The notes: generated by a model from the letters alone, not told the origin. Positions 17,788 to 26,638 are shown, counted from the stretch's first letter. The stretch: DNA of 64,000 nucleotides from Gammaproteobacteria bacterium (GCA_016200485.1 JACQEP010000014.1:1-64000); one strand, 5' to 3'. Made by a program: numbers and translations.

Positions 17788-18120
17788 TTATAATTTATAT
17801 GGATTGCCGCCATTCGCGCCGCAATGGGAATAAAATGGGTGTTGAAAGGTCAAACACAACATTACTCGCGGATCAGCTTTAAAAATATCTTCGGTGCCGT
17901 TACCGTAATGTACATCAAAATCGGCGATAGCGACTCGTTCTAAGCCATGGCTAACCAATGCGTACGCTACGCCGGCGGCGCGCAACGCTGCCTCTAGCAT
18001 GTACGGATTCATTGCGGTATCTGGATCGAGATGAGCCGACCCTTTTCGGGGCGCTTCATGATGAATGGCGTGTACAGGATATTTCGGCAAGCGAATGTCG
18101 CGACAACCTTTCCCATCATC
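17788..18120 (-). pseudogene. Histone-deacetylase-family (AcuC/AphA-like) gene remnant
   Basis: About 100 residues survive, in two blocks of a class II HDAC-like deacetylase. One is HLDPDTAMNPYMLEAALRAAG. The second follows at once: SHGLERVAIADFDVHYGNGT, then RVMLCLTFQHPFY. In intact relatives these blocks are separated by about 40-50 residues that include the PPGHHA catalytic motif, which is missing here. The N-terminus and the C-terminal half are also lost, and no proper start codon is present. The second metal motif DxH is retained (DVHYGNG). The remnant directly follows the acyl-ligase gene, whose stop overlaps it, and lies at the right edge of the exopolysaccharide operon. Confidence 0.75.
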
Positions 18121-20896
18121 CTGCTAAGTCTGGCTCCCCGCAGTGGCGCAGAATTTCCGCGCGGGCGGCATTGCGTAACGTGAGGACGGCAGACCAATCT
18201 GTTCCTTCAGGTAAGATCGGTTCGCCGATGGTAATGCTGATCGCGCCGCGACGTGGGAACCATTGGTCGCTACGTAGAATGGTACGCGTACCCCGGATGG
18301 TCATGGGCACTATCGCTATACCTGCCTGTGCCGCGATGGCAAATGCGCCCATGCGGAACGGCAGCAGTCCCGGCGCGCGGTCGAAGGTACCTTCTGCAAA
18401 GAAAATCAGCGATTGGCCGGCACGTAGTATCTTTTGCAGCCGTTGCACATCTTCCACGCTCTGTTCGAACTCAAAGCGCTCCACGAATTCGGTGCCGATG
18501 GACTCAAGGTAGACGCGGGGAATGAATTGCTTCTGCAGCTCGCGTTTGGCGACAAAACTGAACTGCCGCGACAGCGCGGCGACCACGAGTATGCCGTCCA
18601 GATAACTGGCATGATTGGCCACCAATACACACGCGCCGGTTGGCAAATTTTCCACCCCGCGCACCAGAAACGGTGTGCCTGACAGGCGCACAAACAGCCG
18701 CGCCATGACACCGCTCAGGGACCAGCTCCACACGGGGCGCGGCAGCAATGATGCCGTCAGCCAGGTGAGTGGCGCCAATACCCAGAACAACACCCAGGCG
18801 TACGCAGCATAGAGGGCATCGGTTGTCATGTGCAGCGAACGCCGCACTTGGAGCACCGTCCCCGCCCAGGTCAGGCGCACAAATTGCCGCCACACCGCGC
18901 GGGGCGATCCGCCGATCACGCCTTTTTCATAGAATTCGCGACTGGCGGCGCGGCGGATTTTGCCGCTGGAGGTCTTGAGCACCGTATGAGGCGGGGCCAG
19001 CACCACGTCATCCGGCGGCTCGCCGAGCAGGTTCATCGCCAAGGCGTTTATCTGTTCGCGCAGCTTGTTCAACGTCACCGCCTCACTTTCGCGCGTCTCG
19101 GCCAGTACCACCAGGCGCTCGGTACCGGTGGCGGGATCGGGATTGCCGAATACCGCGACGCAGCCCTTGCGGATGCCTGCGATATTGCCCACTGCCTCTT
19201 CCAGTTCATAGGGATAGATATTGCGCCCGGCGCGGATGATGATGTCCTTGGCGCGACTCGTGAGGTAGATGTCCCCGGCGACGGTGTAGGCCAAATCGCC
19301 GGAATCTAGCCATCCATCGTGAAACAAGCGGCGGGTCTGTTCCGGATTGCGAAAATAGCCGGAGGTGACAGAAGGACCTTGGAATTCCAGTCGTCCTTCT
19401 ACGCGATCGCCCACTTCATGGCCTGCGGTATCGACAATGCGGATCGGATGACCGGGCAGCGGTTGACCACAGGCCACAAAATGCAGGGCATCCGATTCAT
19501 CATCGGCGGCGGGAAGGGCTAGACCGTTGCACATGAACGGCTCGCGCTGAATACGATCGATGATCGGGCCACGGCCAGGAGGGGGAAAAGCCAAACCCAC
19601 CGCCGATTCGGCGAGGCCATACACCGGTGCTATAGTCTCCATGTGCAGACCATAGCGGCCGAAGCGCTGCTGAAAATTGTGAATGGTGTCGGGGCTGACC
19701 GGTTCGGCGCCATTGAAGGCCATGCGCCAGCAGCTCAGATCCAAACCTTCGATGTCACGATCGTCGATCTTGCGCAGACATAACTCATAGGCGAAGTTGG
19801 GTGCCGCCGACAGAGTGCCGCGGTGGCGATGGATAGTCCATAGCCAGCGTTCGGGACGAGCCAGAAAGGTAAGCGGCGACATGACGACAAGAGGAATGGC
19901 GTGGTACAGACTACCCAACCAAGCGCCGATCAGTCCCATGTCGTGATAGAGCGGCAGCCAGCTCACGAATATGTCCGAGGCATCCGCGTGTACCGCTTGC
20001 CCCATCGCCCGGATGTTGGCGAGCAGATTGGTATGCGTCAGCACCACGCCCTTGGGATTACCGGTGCTGCCGGAGGTGTACTGCAACAGCGCGATGTCTT
20101 CGGCCTTGTTGGCAACCTGGGTGAAAGTTCTCCCCGAAGTTAAGAGTTCCTCAGCCGTTGCCACGGTGCGTAGACTTGCCACGTGGGATTTGAGCAGCTG
20201 TGCCAGCCGCCTCGCTTCAGGCATGGTGATCAGAAGAATCGCCGCGGCATTGTTGAGGATGCCTGCATGGCGGCGCAAATGGTCCTCGATTTGCGACACG
20301 CGGGCGGGCGGATAGATAGGCACAGGGATGGCGCCAGTCAGCAACACACCGTAGAAACTGTAAAAATATTCACGGCCGGTCGGCAGCATAATCGCCACGC
20401 GCTGGCCGGGCTGCACATCATGACCTTGCAGGCCCGCCGCGATCGCCGTTGCCTCTTGGCGCAAGTTCCGGTAACTAATCACCTCTTCGCCTGCGTCTTT
20501 GACGAGGACAATGTGCGTGCGCTCACCATGGGAGGCCACATGCCAATCCAACATTTCTAAAAGTGTAGCGGCACGATCGGGCGTAGCCGTCACCTTCTCG
20601 ACGGCAATCTCACTGATTTCCGCTGCCGTAACTGGTCGCCGTGCTGCGCCAGCGGCCAGTACCGCGCGCAGCAGATCGCGCGGCGTCTCCACTGTAGCCA
20701 GTGTCTGCTCCGGCAGACTCACATCGAAGAAACGTTCACAGCGCAGCAATAGTTCGACCCGTACCAGGCTATCGAAGCCAAGATCTCGATCCAGCGTGCT
20801 GTCGAGGGTCACTGCCACCCGCATGGCGGGACGCAACTCGGTGGCGAGCGCCCCGACGATATCAAGCAGCGCCTTGGCCTGATCTTCCGTGTTCAT
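18116..20896 (-). CDS. ACP / acyl-AMP ligase / 1-acylglycerol-phosphate acyltransferase fusion
   Basis: A 926-residue three-part protein. First is an acyl-carrier domain (about 1-85) with a phosphopantetheine site DRDLGFDSLVRVE. Second is a fatty-acyl-AMP ligase (about 105-680) with QYTSGSTGNPKGVVLTH, the YHDMGL motif and KTSSGKIRR. Third is a PlsC-type acyltransferase (about 700-920) with NHASYLDG and FFAEGTFDRAPG, preceded by a membrane-associated segment. It could activate a fatty acid, load it on its own ACP and transfer it to a lysophospholipid or other acceptor, similar in concept to Aas. The start ATG overlaps the cyclase stop (ATGA), so the two are coupled. Confidence 0.85.
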   Translation of the reverse strand: MNTEDQAKALLDIVGALATELRPAMRVAVTLDSTLDRDLGFDSLVRVELLLRCERFFDVSLPEQTLATVETPRDLLRAVLAAGAARRPVTAAEISEIAVEKVTATPDRAATLLEMLDWHVASHGERTHIVLVKDAGEEVISYRNLRQEATAIAAGLQGHDVQPGQRVAIMLPTGREYFYSFYGVLLTGAIPVPIYPPARVSQIEDHLRRHAGILNNAAAILLITMPEARRLAQLLKSHVASLRTVATAEELLTSGRTFTQVANKAEDIALLQYTSGSTGNPKGVVLTHTNLLANIRAMGQAVHADASDIFVSWLPLYHDMGLIGAWLGSLYHAIPLVVMSPLTFLARPERWLWTIHRHRGTLSAAPNFAYELCLRKIDDRDIEGLDLSCWRMAFNGAEPVSPDTIHNFQQRFGRYGLHMETIAPVYGLAESAVGLAFPPPGRGPIIDRIQREPFMCNGLALPAADDESDALHFVACGQPLPGHPIRIVDTAGHEVGDRVEGRLEFQGPSVTSGYFRNPEQTRRLFHDGWLDSGDLAYTVAGDIYLTSRAKDIIIRAGRNIYPYELEEAVGNIAGIRKGCVAVFGNPDPATGTERLVVLAETRESEAVTLNKLREQINALAMNLLGEPPDDVVLAPPHTVLKTSSGKIRRAASREFYEKGVIGGSPRAVWRQFVRLTWAGTVLQVRRSLHMTTDALYAAYAWVLFWVLAPLTWLTASLLPRPVWSWSLSGVMARLFVRLSGTPFLVRGVENLPTGACVLVANHASYLDGILVVAALSRQFSFVAKRELQKQFIPRVYLESIGTEFVERFEFEQSVEDVQRLQKILRAGQSLIFFAEGTFDRAPGLLPFRMGAFAIAAQAGIAIVPMTIRGTRTILRSDQWFPRRGAISITIGEPILPEGTDWSAVLTLRNAARAEILRHCGEPDLAG

Positions 20897-21921
20897 CTGC
20901 ACTGCAATTCCACATCCATAAGCGTCCCCTGCTGCGTCACACGACAATACAAAGGAAACAGTCGCTCCAGCAACCACAGCGTCGTGCGGGCGTGCGAACT
21001 CAATTCGCGCACGCGAAACGTCGACATGCCGGAAGCTAACGCCATATAGAGCAACAACTGATCTGCGGCGTGAACATCCAGCGTTGCGCCGGCATCCAGT
21101 TCCGAACGCAAGGCCTGTGCCGCCTGCACTCCCAACTGCTCGGCGGGAACTCCTCGCTCCGCGGTGACCCCAGCTCCCAGCCGGGTGTACTCGGTGCACG
21201 CCACGAGCGTCAGCGCACCGCCTTGGCCGATGGCCTGTTCCCGTCCCAGTATTTGCGCATTTATCTGCACAGACGCCCTATTCAAATACCTTTCCGTCGT
21301 TGCGCACATTCGATCAACGATGTGCTGAGGCAAATTGGCGACATGCGCATAAGCCGTCAATGCTTGCAGCGCACCAGGCGTCTCGAGATGCAAGGGATGC
21401 AGCATCTTCGCAGACATTACTTCGAGTTCCACGATACCGCCACCGCGAGGATAGTAGCCGCGACGTAGCACACTGGCCCTGATATTCGCGCCCATGCGCG
21501 CGAGCAACGGCAAAAATACATGGAGAAAATAATCCAGCGGCGGCGCGGCGCGCACATCCGTACCGCCAGTGATTCGAATATGTACTGCCCCTCCACAGAG
21601 AATCGCCAAAGGCAATGCGGCTTGCAACACCAGCGTAATGCTGCCGGCGGTGCCTACGTCCCAGTGATAACGTCCCGCGCGCAAGGCACCGGGATAAAAA
21701 TCGAATTCAGTCGCGCCCAAGGCGATATCAGCGACATTCGCGCCGCACAGATCGGCCACGGCACGCACCGCCGTCAGGTGCTGGGCGGCAAGCCCCGGAT
21801 TTGCACGCCGCGCACGTATACCACTGAGGTGTACCGGCGTCTGCATCAGCGCTGCCGCCGCAACCGCCGTGCGCACCAGTTGCCCACCTCCTTCGCCATG
21901 GGAGCAATCGATCTCTATCAT
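20893..21921 (-). CDS. rtcA: RNA 3'-terminal phosphate cyclase
   Basis: A 342-residue enzyme that converts RNA 3'-phosphate to a 2',3'-cyclic phosphate using ATP. Signature blocks are EIDCSHGEGGGQLVRTA at the N-terminus, GTAGSITLVLQA (about residue 95), RGYYPRGGGIVELEV (about 155) and the late motif HAADQLLLYMALA with the catalytic His (about 290). The start at 21921 matches the family N-terminus; the longer upstream frame overlaps the DUF2784 gene. No rtcB or sigma-54 RtcR regulator is nearby, unlike E. coli. It is translationally coupled to the acyl-ligase fusion downstream, an odd pairing. Confidence 0.93.
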   Translation of the reverse strand: MIEIDCSHGEGGGQLVRTAVAAAALMQTPVHLSGIRARRANPGLAAQHLTAVRAVADLCGANVADIALGATEFDFYPGALRAGRYHWDVGTAGSITLVLQAALPLAILCGGAVHIRITGGTDVRAAPPLDYFLHVFLPLLARMGANIRASVLRRGYYPRGGGIVELEVMSAKMLHPLHLETPGALQALTAYAHVANLPQHIVDRMCATTERYLNRASVQINAQILGREQAIGQGGALTLVACTEYTRLGAGVTAERGVPAEQLGVQAAQALRSELDAGATLDVHAADQLLLYMALASGMSTFRVRELSSHARTTLWLLERLFPLYCRVTQQGTLMDVELQCR

Positions 21922-21937
21922 CACTCTGCGTACCTTT

Positions 21938-22330
21938 TCACCGCCGTGAGAATCTCGGCGGCACAAGTATCCATGCAAGCAACACCAATATTCCAAAGAT
22001 TGTGTATGCCATAGTAAAGAGCCACGGGGGCAAGTCATAAAAAACGATTTCATGCAGCCAATATTCGATAAATGAATCCGAATATCCAACACCACCGGCG
22101 GCTTCTCTTAAGCGATTCTCCCATTCAGTGAGGGGACATATCCTGCCAAACCATGACTCCGCGACGACAAATCCGATCGCCAGCAGGTGGATGACTCTAA
22201 ACCACAGGTTCTTAATCCAGCGCCACTGTCTTAACATCCCGGTCACGATAAGAACCAAACCAAGGATCACGAATGCTATAAATAATGCATGTATGACAAG
22301 AAGAGAATCAGCTAAGAACTGGAGCATCAT
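21938..22330 (-). CDS. DUF2784 family inner-membrane protein
   Basis: About 130 residues with four hydrophobic segments (LLVIHALFIAFVILGLVLI; VIHLLAIGFVVAESWF; a third near EYWLHEIVFYDLPPWLF; and TIFGILVLLAWILV). A conserved CPLTEWENRLR motif sits between helices two and three. This arrangement matches DUF2784 proteins, whose function is unknown. The start at 22330 or 22327 begins at the family's usual N-terminus; the frame is open to 22399, but that extension has no ribosome site. It lies 16 bases upstream of rtcA on the same strand and may be co-transcribed. Confidence 0.8.
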   Translation of the reverse strand: MMLQFLADSLLVIHALFIAFVILGLVLIVTGMLRQWRWIKNLWFRVIHLLAIGFVVAESWFGRICPLTEWENRLREAAGGVGYSDSFIEYWLHEIVFYDLPPWLFTMAYTIFGILVLLAWILVPPRFSRR

Positions 22331-22558
22331 TACTGGTCCGCTGCCGCCGAATTGAATATACCCAAGCTCATACCAAGAATTGCCATGTTTATCCCTCATG
22401 GAGCCACTGAATAATTCATCATTGTGGGCGAAGCATAGTGGAGAATCGGAATCCAGCGCTTATTAATGTTCGTAGACTACTGAATTCTCGAGTTCGCGAG
22501 AATGGCATCACTCGCGCATGATTGACCGCATGATTAAGTATAGCAATCGTTTAGCCTA

Positions 22559-23383
22559 TCAAGACCTTCGTTGATAAATGCCGAGCCGGCGCGACCATGC
22601 CTCAAAACCATCATAGTCTTGTGGGAGAGTTTCGTGAATGCCGATTACCAACCATCCTTTTGGTCGCAGCGCCTGTTCCAGGCGCGACAGTACTTGTCTT
22701 TGTAAGCGATCTTCGAAGTAGGTGAACACCAAATTACGGCACAAGATAAGATCAAAAACATCCTCTGGGGTTTCAAGCCGTATATCTTGGCACATAAAAT
22801 GCGTCCCTTGCCTAAACGGTGGCCGCAGACAAAATTCGCCATCGTCTTCGTTAAAGGCACGCTGACGCCAATCCTCGGGAATATTTTTGATACTGCCGTA
22901 GGAGTAACAAGCCTCAGCGGCACGATCGAGCATCTGCTGATCGCTGTCCGTTGCGATAATTTCTATCTTTGCCTGTGCATGCGCCACGCGCTGCTTTTCG
23001 TCGAGTTCCCAGAGAATATTCAGGCTGTAGGGTTCTTCCCCCGCAGCGCAACCTACGCTCCATAGGCGCAGTACCGTTTCGCCTCGCCGCTGCATTTGTT
23101 GCACCAATTCCGGCAAGATGATCCGTTGCAAAGTAGAAAATACGAGCCGGTCGCGAAAAAATCGAGAGATGGTGATGCGGCACAACCCATCCAGGACCGC
23201 CCATTCTTCACGCTGACACTGCAAATACTCTTGATATGCGGTAATGTCCCGTAACTGCAGGGTCTGTAGCCGCCGGTTGATGCGCTTACACACCTGGTTG
23301 TGGACTTTGCGAAACCCAGTCCAGCGCATGTGTAACTCTGGTAACGCCCATTGCAGAAATTCCACACATGCATTCTCATCCAT
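22559..23383 (-). CDS. CheR-type chemoreceptor methyltransferase
   Basis: A 274-residue protein with the two CheR parts: an N-terminal helical domain (about residues 1-85) and a SAM-dependent methyltransferase domain. The latter shows RLWSVGCAAGEEPYSLNI (SAM-binding motif I), IIATDSDQQMLDRA and FDLILCRNLVFTYF. CheR methylates glutamates on methyl-accepting chemotaxis proteins. No cheB, cheA or receptor genes are nearby, so it could equally serve a non-chemotaxis pathway. The ATG at 23383 is preferred over TTG 23398, although its ribosome site is weak. Confidence 0.88.
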   Translation of the reverse strand: MDENACVEFLQWALPELHMRWTGFRKVHNQVCKRINRRLQTLQLRDITAYQEYLQCQREEWAVLDGLCRITISRFFRDRLVFSTLQRIILPELVQQMQRRGETVLRLWSVGCAAGEEPYSLNILWELDEKQRVAHAQAKIEIIATDSDQQMLDRAAEACYSYGSIKNIPEDWRQRAFNEDDGEFCLRPPFRQGTHFMCQDIRLETPEDVFDLILCRNLVFTYFEDRLQRQVLSRLEQALRPKGWLVIGIHETLPQDYDGFEAWSRRLGIYQRRS

Positions 23384-23430
23384 TATGCTCAACACCAACC
23401 AAGGACCGGTATGAGGTCATGGCAAATGGA

Positions 23431-23697
23431 TCACGTCGAAGACAACCGGGTCTCTTCGCGAGAACCACTGTCAAAAAGAGTCATATCCCAATAATCCTTG
23501 GATATATCTTGGCGCAAGATATACACGCCACTGTCATTACCTCGCACCTTGAAATAGCGATGCCCGGGGTCAAGCCAGCGATCTACGACTTCCACCACCT
23601 CGATCTCCCGCTCTCCAAGAAAAAAGCGGCGTGGGGTCTCCTCTCCACGATAGCCGGCGTAGCATTCAACACGAATAGTCGAGGTAATTTCGGACAT
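23431..23697 (-). CDS. Small conserved hypothetical protein (88 aa)
   Basis: An 88-residue soluble protein with a beta-rich core: IRVECYAGYRGEETPRRFFL, then EVVEVVDRWLDPGHRYFKV, then SGVYILRQD. I have the impression of a conserved small family found next to chemotaxis or stress genes in gammaproteobacteria, but no function is known to me. There is no signal peptide. The ribosome binding site is poor. It is on the same strand and 47 bases upstream of the CheR-like gene, so they may share a transcript. Confidence 0.65.
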   Translation of the reverse strand: MSEITSTIRVECYAGYRGEETPRRFFLGEREIEVVEVVDRWLDPGHRYFKVRGNDSGVYILRQDISKDYWDMTLFDSGSREETRLSST

Positions 23698-23862
23698 GAA
23701 TTAATTATAGACGCTGAAAACCTCAAGTTGTTGTGTTAACGCTTGAAACAGACGGGGCAACCACCGGCTCGCATCCGTTCTTGGTTAATGTGTGTGGGTT
23801 GAACTATAGTGATTAAATGTAACCATCAAATACTCGGTCTTTGCTTATGCAATGGAGGCAAT

Positions 23863-24249
23863 ATGTTAGAACTTAATCCGGAAACGGTCTGTTTCCTTAT
23901 CAACAAGGCCAAGGGGTTTCACGCCAAAGAAGAAGTCGTCATTCCCGATGAACCGCTCAGCCCAAGTGAGGATTGGGCACGCCAAGTCTTAGCAAATCAT
24001 GCAGATGATCTCACCTACCAAGAATTCAGTGACGCTATTGATGACTTGGAACCCGATCAGCAGTTCGCTCTGGTTGCTTTAATGTGGCTGGGACGGGGCG
24101 ATTACAGCGTGGATCAATGGGACGATGCCTTCTCCGACGCCAAAGAGCGTTGGACGCCTCGGACCGCAGAATACCTCATGGCCAGGCCCTTAATCGCAGA
24201 CTACTTGACCGAAGGGCTTTCCCTCCTCGGTTATAGCTGTGAAGAGTAA
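23863..24249 (+). CDS. DUF3775 family protein
   Basis: A 128-residue acidic soluble protein. It begins MLELNPETVCFLINKAKGF and contains YQEFSDAIDDL, QFALVALMWLGRGDY and an ending DYLTEGLSLLGYSCEE, which together match DUF3775. The family has no known activity. The start at 23863 is well supported by GGAGG at 23854-23858 and agrees with the family N-terminus, so the longer open frame to 23809 is not used. It is monocistronic on the plus strand. Confidence 0.8.
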   Translation: MLELNPETVCFLINKAKGFHAKEEVVIPDEPLSPSEDWARQVLANHADDLTYQEFSDAIDDLEPDQQFALVALMWLGRGDYSVDQWDDAFSDAKERWTPRTAEYLMARPLIADYLTEGLSLLGYSCEE

Positions 24250-24388
24250 ACATCAAACAGTCGATATCAGCACTCAGTAGAGAATATGAACGTTTTCTTC
24301 ATCTGCATGGATACAAGTTCGCCGCTACAGTACCGCTGGCACACAGCACATCAGATACACTTTTCGTTCAATGCTAATGCCTTCGACC

Positions 24389-24814
24389 TCATCTAACACC
24401 GTGTTTTAAACGAATATCATTGATCAATCCCTGCCGGTCTGTCTTCATCCGCCGGATAATCTCCTGCGGTGCCCCGGTATCCGAATCGTACTTAGCCCCC
24501 CAAGCCACCATTTCCAACACCAACGGCACCAGATCCATCCCCTTTTCGGTTAGCGTGTAAATCTTGCGAGAACGATGTTCCGGATCGATGGTTTTGTCGA
24601 TGATCCCAGCAGCTTCCAGCCGTGTCAGACGCTCAGCCAAAATATTGGTGGCAACCCCTTCGGGTGACGCAAGCAGCTCGCCGTAATAGCGCTTGCCGAA
24701 GAACATCAGGTCACGGATGACCAGCAAGGTCCACTTGTCACCAAATATATCCAGCGAAAAGCTAATTGGACATGGTGAGCGGCGATTAGCTTGAGTTTTT
24801 TGCTTCGTATTCAT
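24389..24814 (-). CDS. HxlR/DUF24-family transcriptional regulator
   Basis: A 141-residue winged-helix regulator. The conserved N-terminal motif SPCPISFSLDIFGDKWTLLV includes the single cysteine that senses electrophiles or oxidants in relatives such as YodB and HypR. The DNA-binding helix region is ILAERLTRLEAAGIID, followed by the wing RKIYTLTEKG. It is transcribed divergently from a glutathione S-transferase gene, and TACTT-N9-AAGTA lies between them. This arrangement fits a regulator that controls its own expression and the GST operon in response to reactive compounds. The start at 24814 matches the family. Confidence 0.88.
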   Translation of the reverse strand: MNTKQKTQANRRSPCPISFSLDIFGDKWTLLVIRDLMFFGKRYYGELLASPEGVATNILAERLTRLEAAGIIDKTIDPEHRSRKIYTLTEKGMDLVPLVLEMVAWGAKYDSDTGAPQEIIRRMKTDRQGLINDIRLKHGVR

Positions 24815-24840
24815 GATCTGACTATAGGACTTTTTATAAC

Positions 24841-24890
24841 TACTTGTAAATTGAAAGTACACCGCCTATGATTAGCTTGCTTTTTGCAAG
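24841..24890. promoter_or_regulatory. Two inverted repeats in the HxlR/GST divergent region (candidate operators)
   Basis: TACTT (24841-24845) and AAGTA (24855-24859) form an inverted repeat with a 9-base spacer, similar in layout to known DUF24-regulator sites. A second repeat, CTTGC-TTTTT-GCAAG (24876-24890), lies nearer the GST start and could also fold as a hairpin in the leader. Confidence 0.5.
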
Positions 24891-24915
24891 TAATGCCCCC
24901 CAGGGAGATTCCGCA

Positions 24916-25542
24916 ATGAAAATTTATCTGATTCCGGGTGCGCCTAACTGCCGCAAGGTTCAGGCGGTAGCATCCCAACTCGGCTTGAAATACCAAACTC
25001 AGGTGCTGGATATCAGAACCGGCGATACTGATACCCCTGCATATCGGTCGCTCAATCCCAATGGCTATACCCCCACCCTTGTCGATGGCGACTTCGTGCT
25101 ATGGGAGTCCAATGCCATCATGCAATATCTTTGTTGTGTGCAACCGGAAACGGACTTGTTTCCTAACGATGCCAAACTCCGCGCTGACATCACCCGCTGG
25201 CAATTCTGGGAACAGGCGAACCTGCAAGGCAATGCCAATTCATTGTTCCGGGAAAATTTTCTTAAACCGAATTATTTTGGCCAGTCTCCTGATCCTGCTC
25301 ATGTTGAATATGCCACTCAACAGTTCCAAATTTATACGCCGATGCTGGATCGCCACCTTCAAGGGCGCCGTTATATGGTAGGCGATAATTTAACAATTGC
25401 CGATTTTACGCTCGCTGCATCGTTTTGTTATGCCACGCTGGCGAAATTGCCATGGGAATCTTATTCGAATATCCAAAACTGGTATCAGACAATAGATCAA
25501 ATGCCCGTCTGGCACAACACGGTCCCGAAAAATCAAAAATGA
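24916..25542 (+). CDS. Glutathione S-transferase family protein
   Basis: A 208-residue cytoplasmic protein with a thioredoxin-fold N-terminal domain (about 1-80: MKIYLIPGAPNCRKVQAV, the cis-Pro region GYTPTLVDGDFVLWESNAIM) and an all-helical C-terminal domain ending in DNLTIADFTLAASFCY (the N-capping box of GSTs). The glutathione-binding Glu-Ser pair is visible (WESNAI). The start has an AGGGAG site. It detoxifies electrophiles in characterised relatives; the specific substrate is unknown. It lies divergent to the HxlR regulator and 11 bases before a membrane protein gene, with which it shares a transcript. Confidence 0.9.
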   Translation: MKIYLIPGAPNCRKVQAVASQLGLKYQTQVLDIRTGDTDTPAYRSLNPNGYTPTLVDGDFVLWESNAIMQYLCCVQPETDLFPNDAKLRADITRWQFWEQANLQGNANSLFRENFLKPNYFGQSPDPAHVEYATQQFQIYTPMLDRHLQGRRYMVGDNLTIADFTLAASFCYATLAKLPWESYSNIQNWYQTIDQMPVWHNTVPKNQK

Positions 25543-25553
25543 AGGAGTCGACG

Positions 25554-26051
25554 ATGAAATGTAAAATCACTATGATTCTACTCCCTACCATTGCGGCAAG
25601 TATCGTGATGCAGTCAGTCATGGCCATGGTATGGATGAATCCGTTAACCACGCGTATTATTCTTACGCCTGAATTCGGCCAAAGCCAGAAACTTATCAAT
25701 GTCTGGACGTTATGGGAACCCCTGCCAAGGCTAGCACAAATGCCCTCATGGCCAATGATTGTTGGGTTTTCTCTGTTCTCTCTTCTCCATGTATTGGTCT
25801 ACAAGCGTTTCTCTGCACTTTTCCCAGGTAACACATGGTTTGGTAAAGGGCTATCTCTGGCCGCTGGCATATTTATTTTTCAATACACCTATTTCGAATT
25901 TTTCACGCCTTTTAATCAATATCACGAGCCGCTTTATCTCATCGCCTATGAACTTCTACTGCAAGGAATTATGGCGTTTGCCGAAGGACTGACAATTTCC
26001 TGGCTAATGGAAAAGTCACCTATGATTACCAGACAAATAAAAACTGCATGA
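25554..26051 (+). CDS. Small polytopic membrane protein of the GST operon
   Basis: A 165-residue protein with about four hydrophobic segments (MILLPTIAASIVMQSVMAMV; PMIVGFSLFSLLHVLVYKRF; SLAAGIFIFQYTYFEFF; YELLLQGIMAFAEGLTISW). I do not recognise a named family. The start at 25554 follows a GAAGGAG site that lies at the end of the GST gene, so the two are translated from one message. Its expression is probably under the divergent HxlR regulator. An export or quinone-related role in electrophile tolerance is only an inference. Confidence 0.7.
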   Translation: MKCKITMILLPTIAASIVMQSVMAMVWMNPLTTRIILTPEFGQSQKLINVWTLWEPLPRLAQMPSWPMIVGFSLFSLLHVLVYKRFSALFPGNTWFGKGLSLAAGIFIFQYTYFEFFTPFNQYHEPLYLIAYELLLQGIMAFAEGLTISWLMEKSPMITRQIKTA

Positions 26052-26195
26052 CAATTATCAACATTAAAATATCGGCTTTAAACCGATTAATAGCCTGCAT
26101 CGAATCGGGAAATAATCAATTGCCATAGTCGTCAATGCAGCCCAATTACTCATAAATTAAATTTTGAGATAGGCTCTAAAGAAATAAACGCTTTT

Positions 26196-26615
26196 CTAGA
26201 CATCAGAAGTGCAATGGGGGCACCGTGTCGCCCTGACCGGGATTGCCGAATAACATTTCGGGCATTCTTTTGTAGTCGGGGCGGCAGGTACTGCCTCTTC
26301 TTTATTTTTTAGGCGGTTCATTTGCTTGATGACCATAAAAATTGCGAACACCACGATTACGAAATCCAAGATATTGTTGATAAACGCGCCATATTTAATG
26401 GTGACTGCATCCGTCTCCATGGTTTTTTCTTTAAGGGTGATCACCAGATTGGAAAAGTCGACATTTCCCAGAAGTACGCCAATCGGTGGCATGATGACAT
26501 CACTGACCAACGAACTGACAATCTTACCAAATGCACCACCGATGATGATACCGACAGCCATATCAACAACATTCCCACGCATGGCGAATGCTTTGAATTC
26601 ATTAATCATGCTCAT
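26196..26615 (-). CDS. mscL: Large-conductance mechanosensitive channel with C-terminal zinc ribbon
   Basis: A 139-residue inner-membrane channel that opens on hypo-osmotic shock. The N-terminal amphipathic helix and TM1 are [20 protein letters not shown], with the gate region [14 protein letters not shown]2 is [16 protein letters not shown]. The C-terminal tail departs from the simple helical bundle of E. coli MscL: it ends in a Cys4 zinc-ribbon pattern, [19 protein letters not shown]. Such tails occur in some MscL proteins and might sense cytoplasmic conditions. The start ATG at 26615 has an AAAGGAA site. A MITE lies in the upstream leader. Confidence 0.92.
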   Translation of the reverse strand: MSMINEFKAFAMRGNVVDMAVGIIIGGAFGKIVSSLVSDVIMPPIGVLLGNVDFSNLVITLKEKTMETDAVTIKYGAFINNILDFVIVVFAIFMVIKQMNRLKNKEEAVPAAPTTKECPKCYSAIPVRATRCPHCTSDV

Positions 26616-26638
26616 GATTGTTTTCCTTTGTGAATAAT

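Noticed and set aside
20897..21199. An N-terminal extension of the acyl-ligase fusion
   Set aside because: It overlaps the 3' end of rtcA in another frame and looks like out-of-frame sequence. The ATG at 20896 gives a proper ACP start and an ATGA overlap.
21922..22095. An N-terminal extension of RtcA
   Set aside because: It overlaps the DUF2784 gene and does not resemble the RtcA start; MIEIDCSHGEGGGQ is the family N-terminus.
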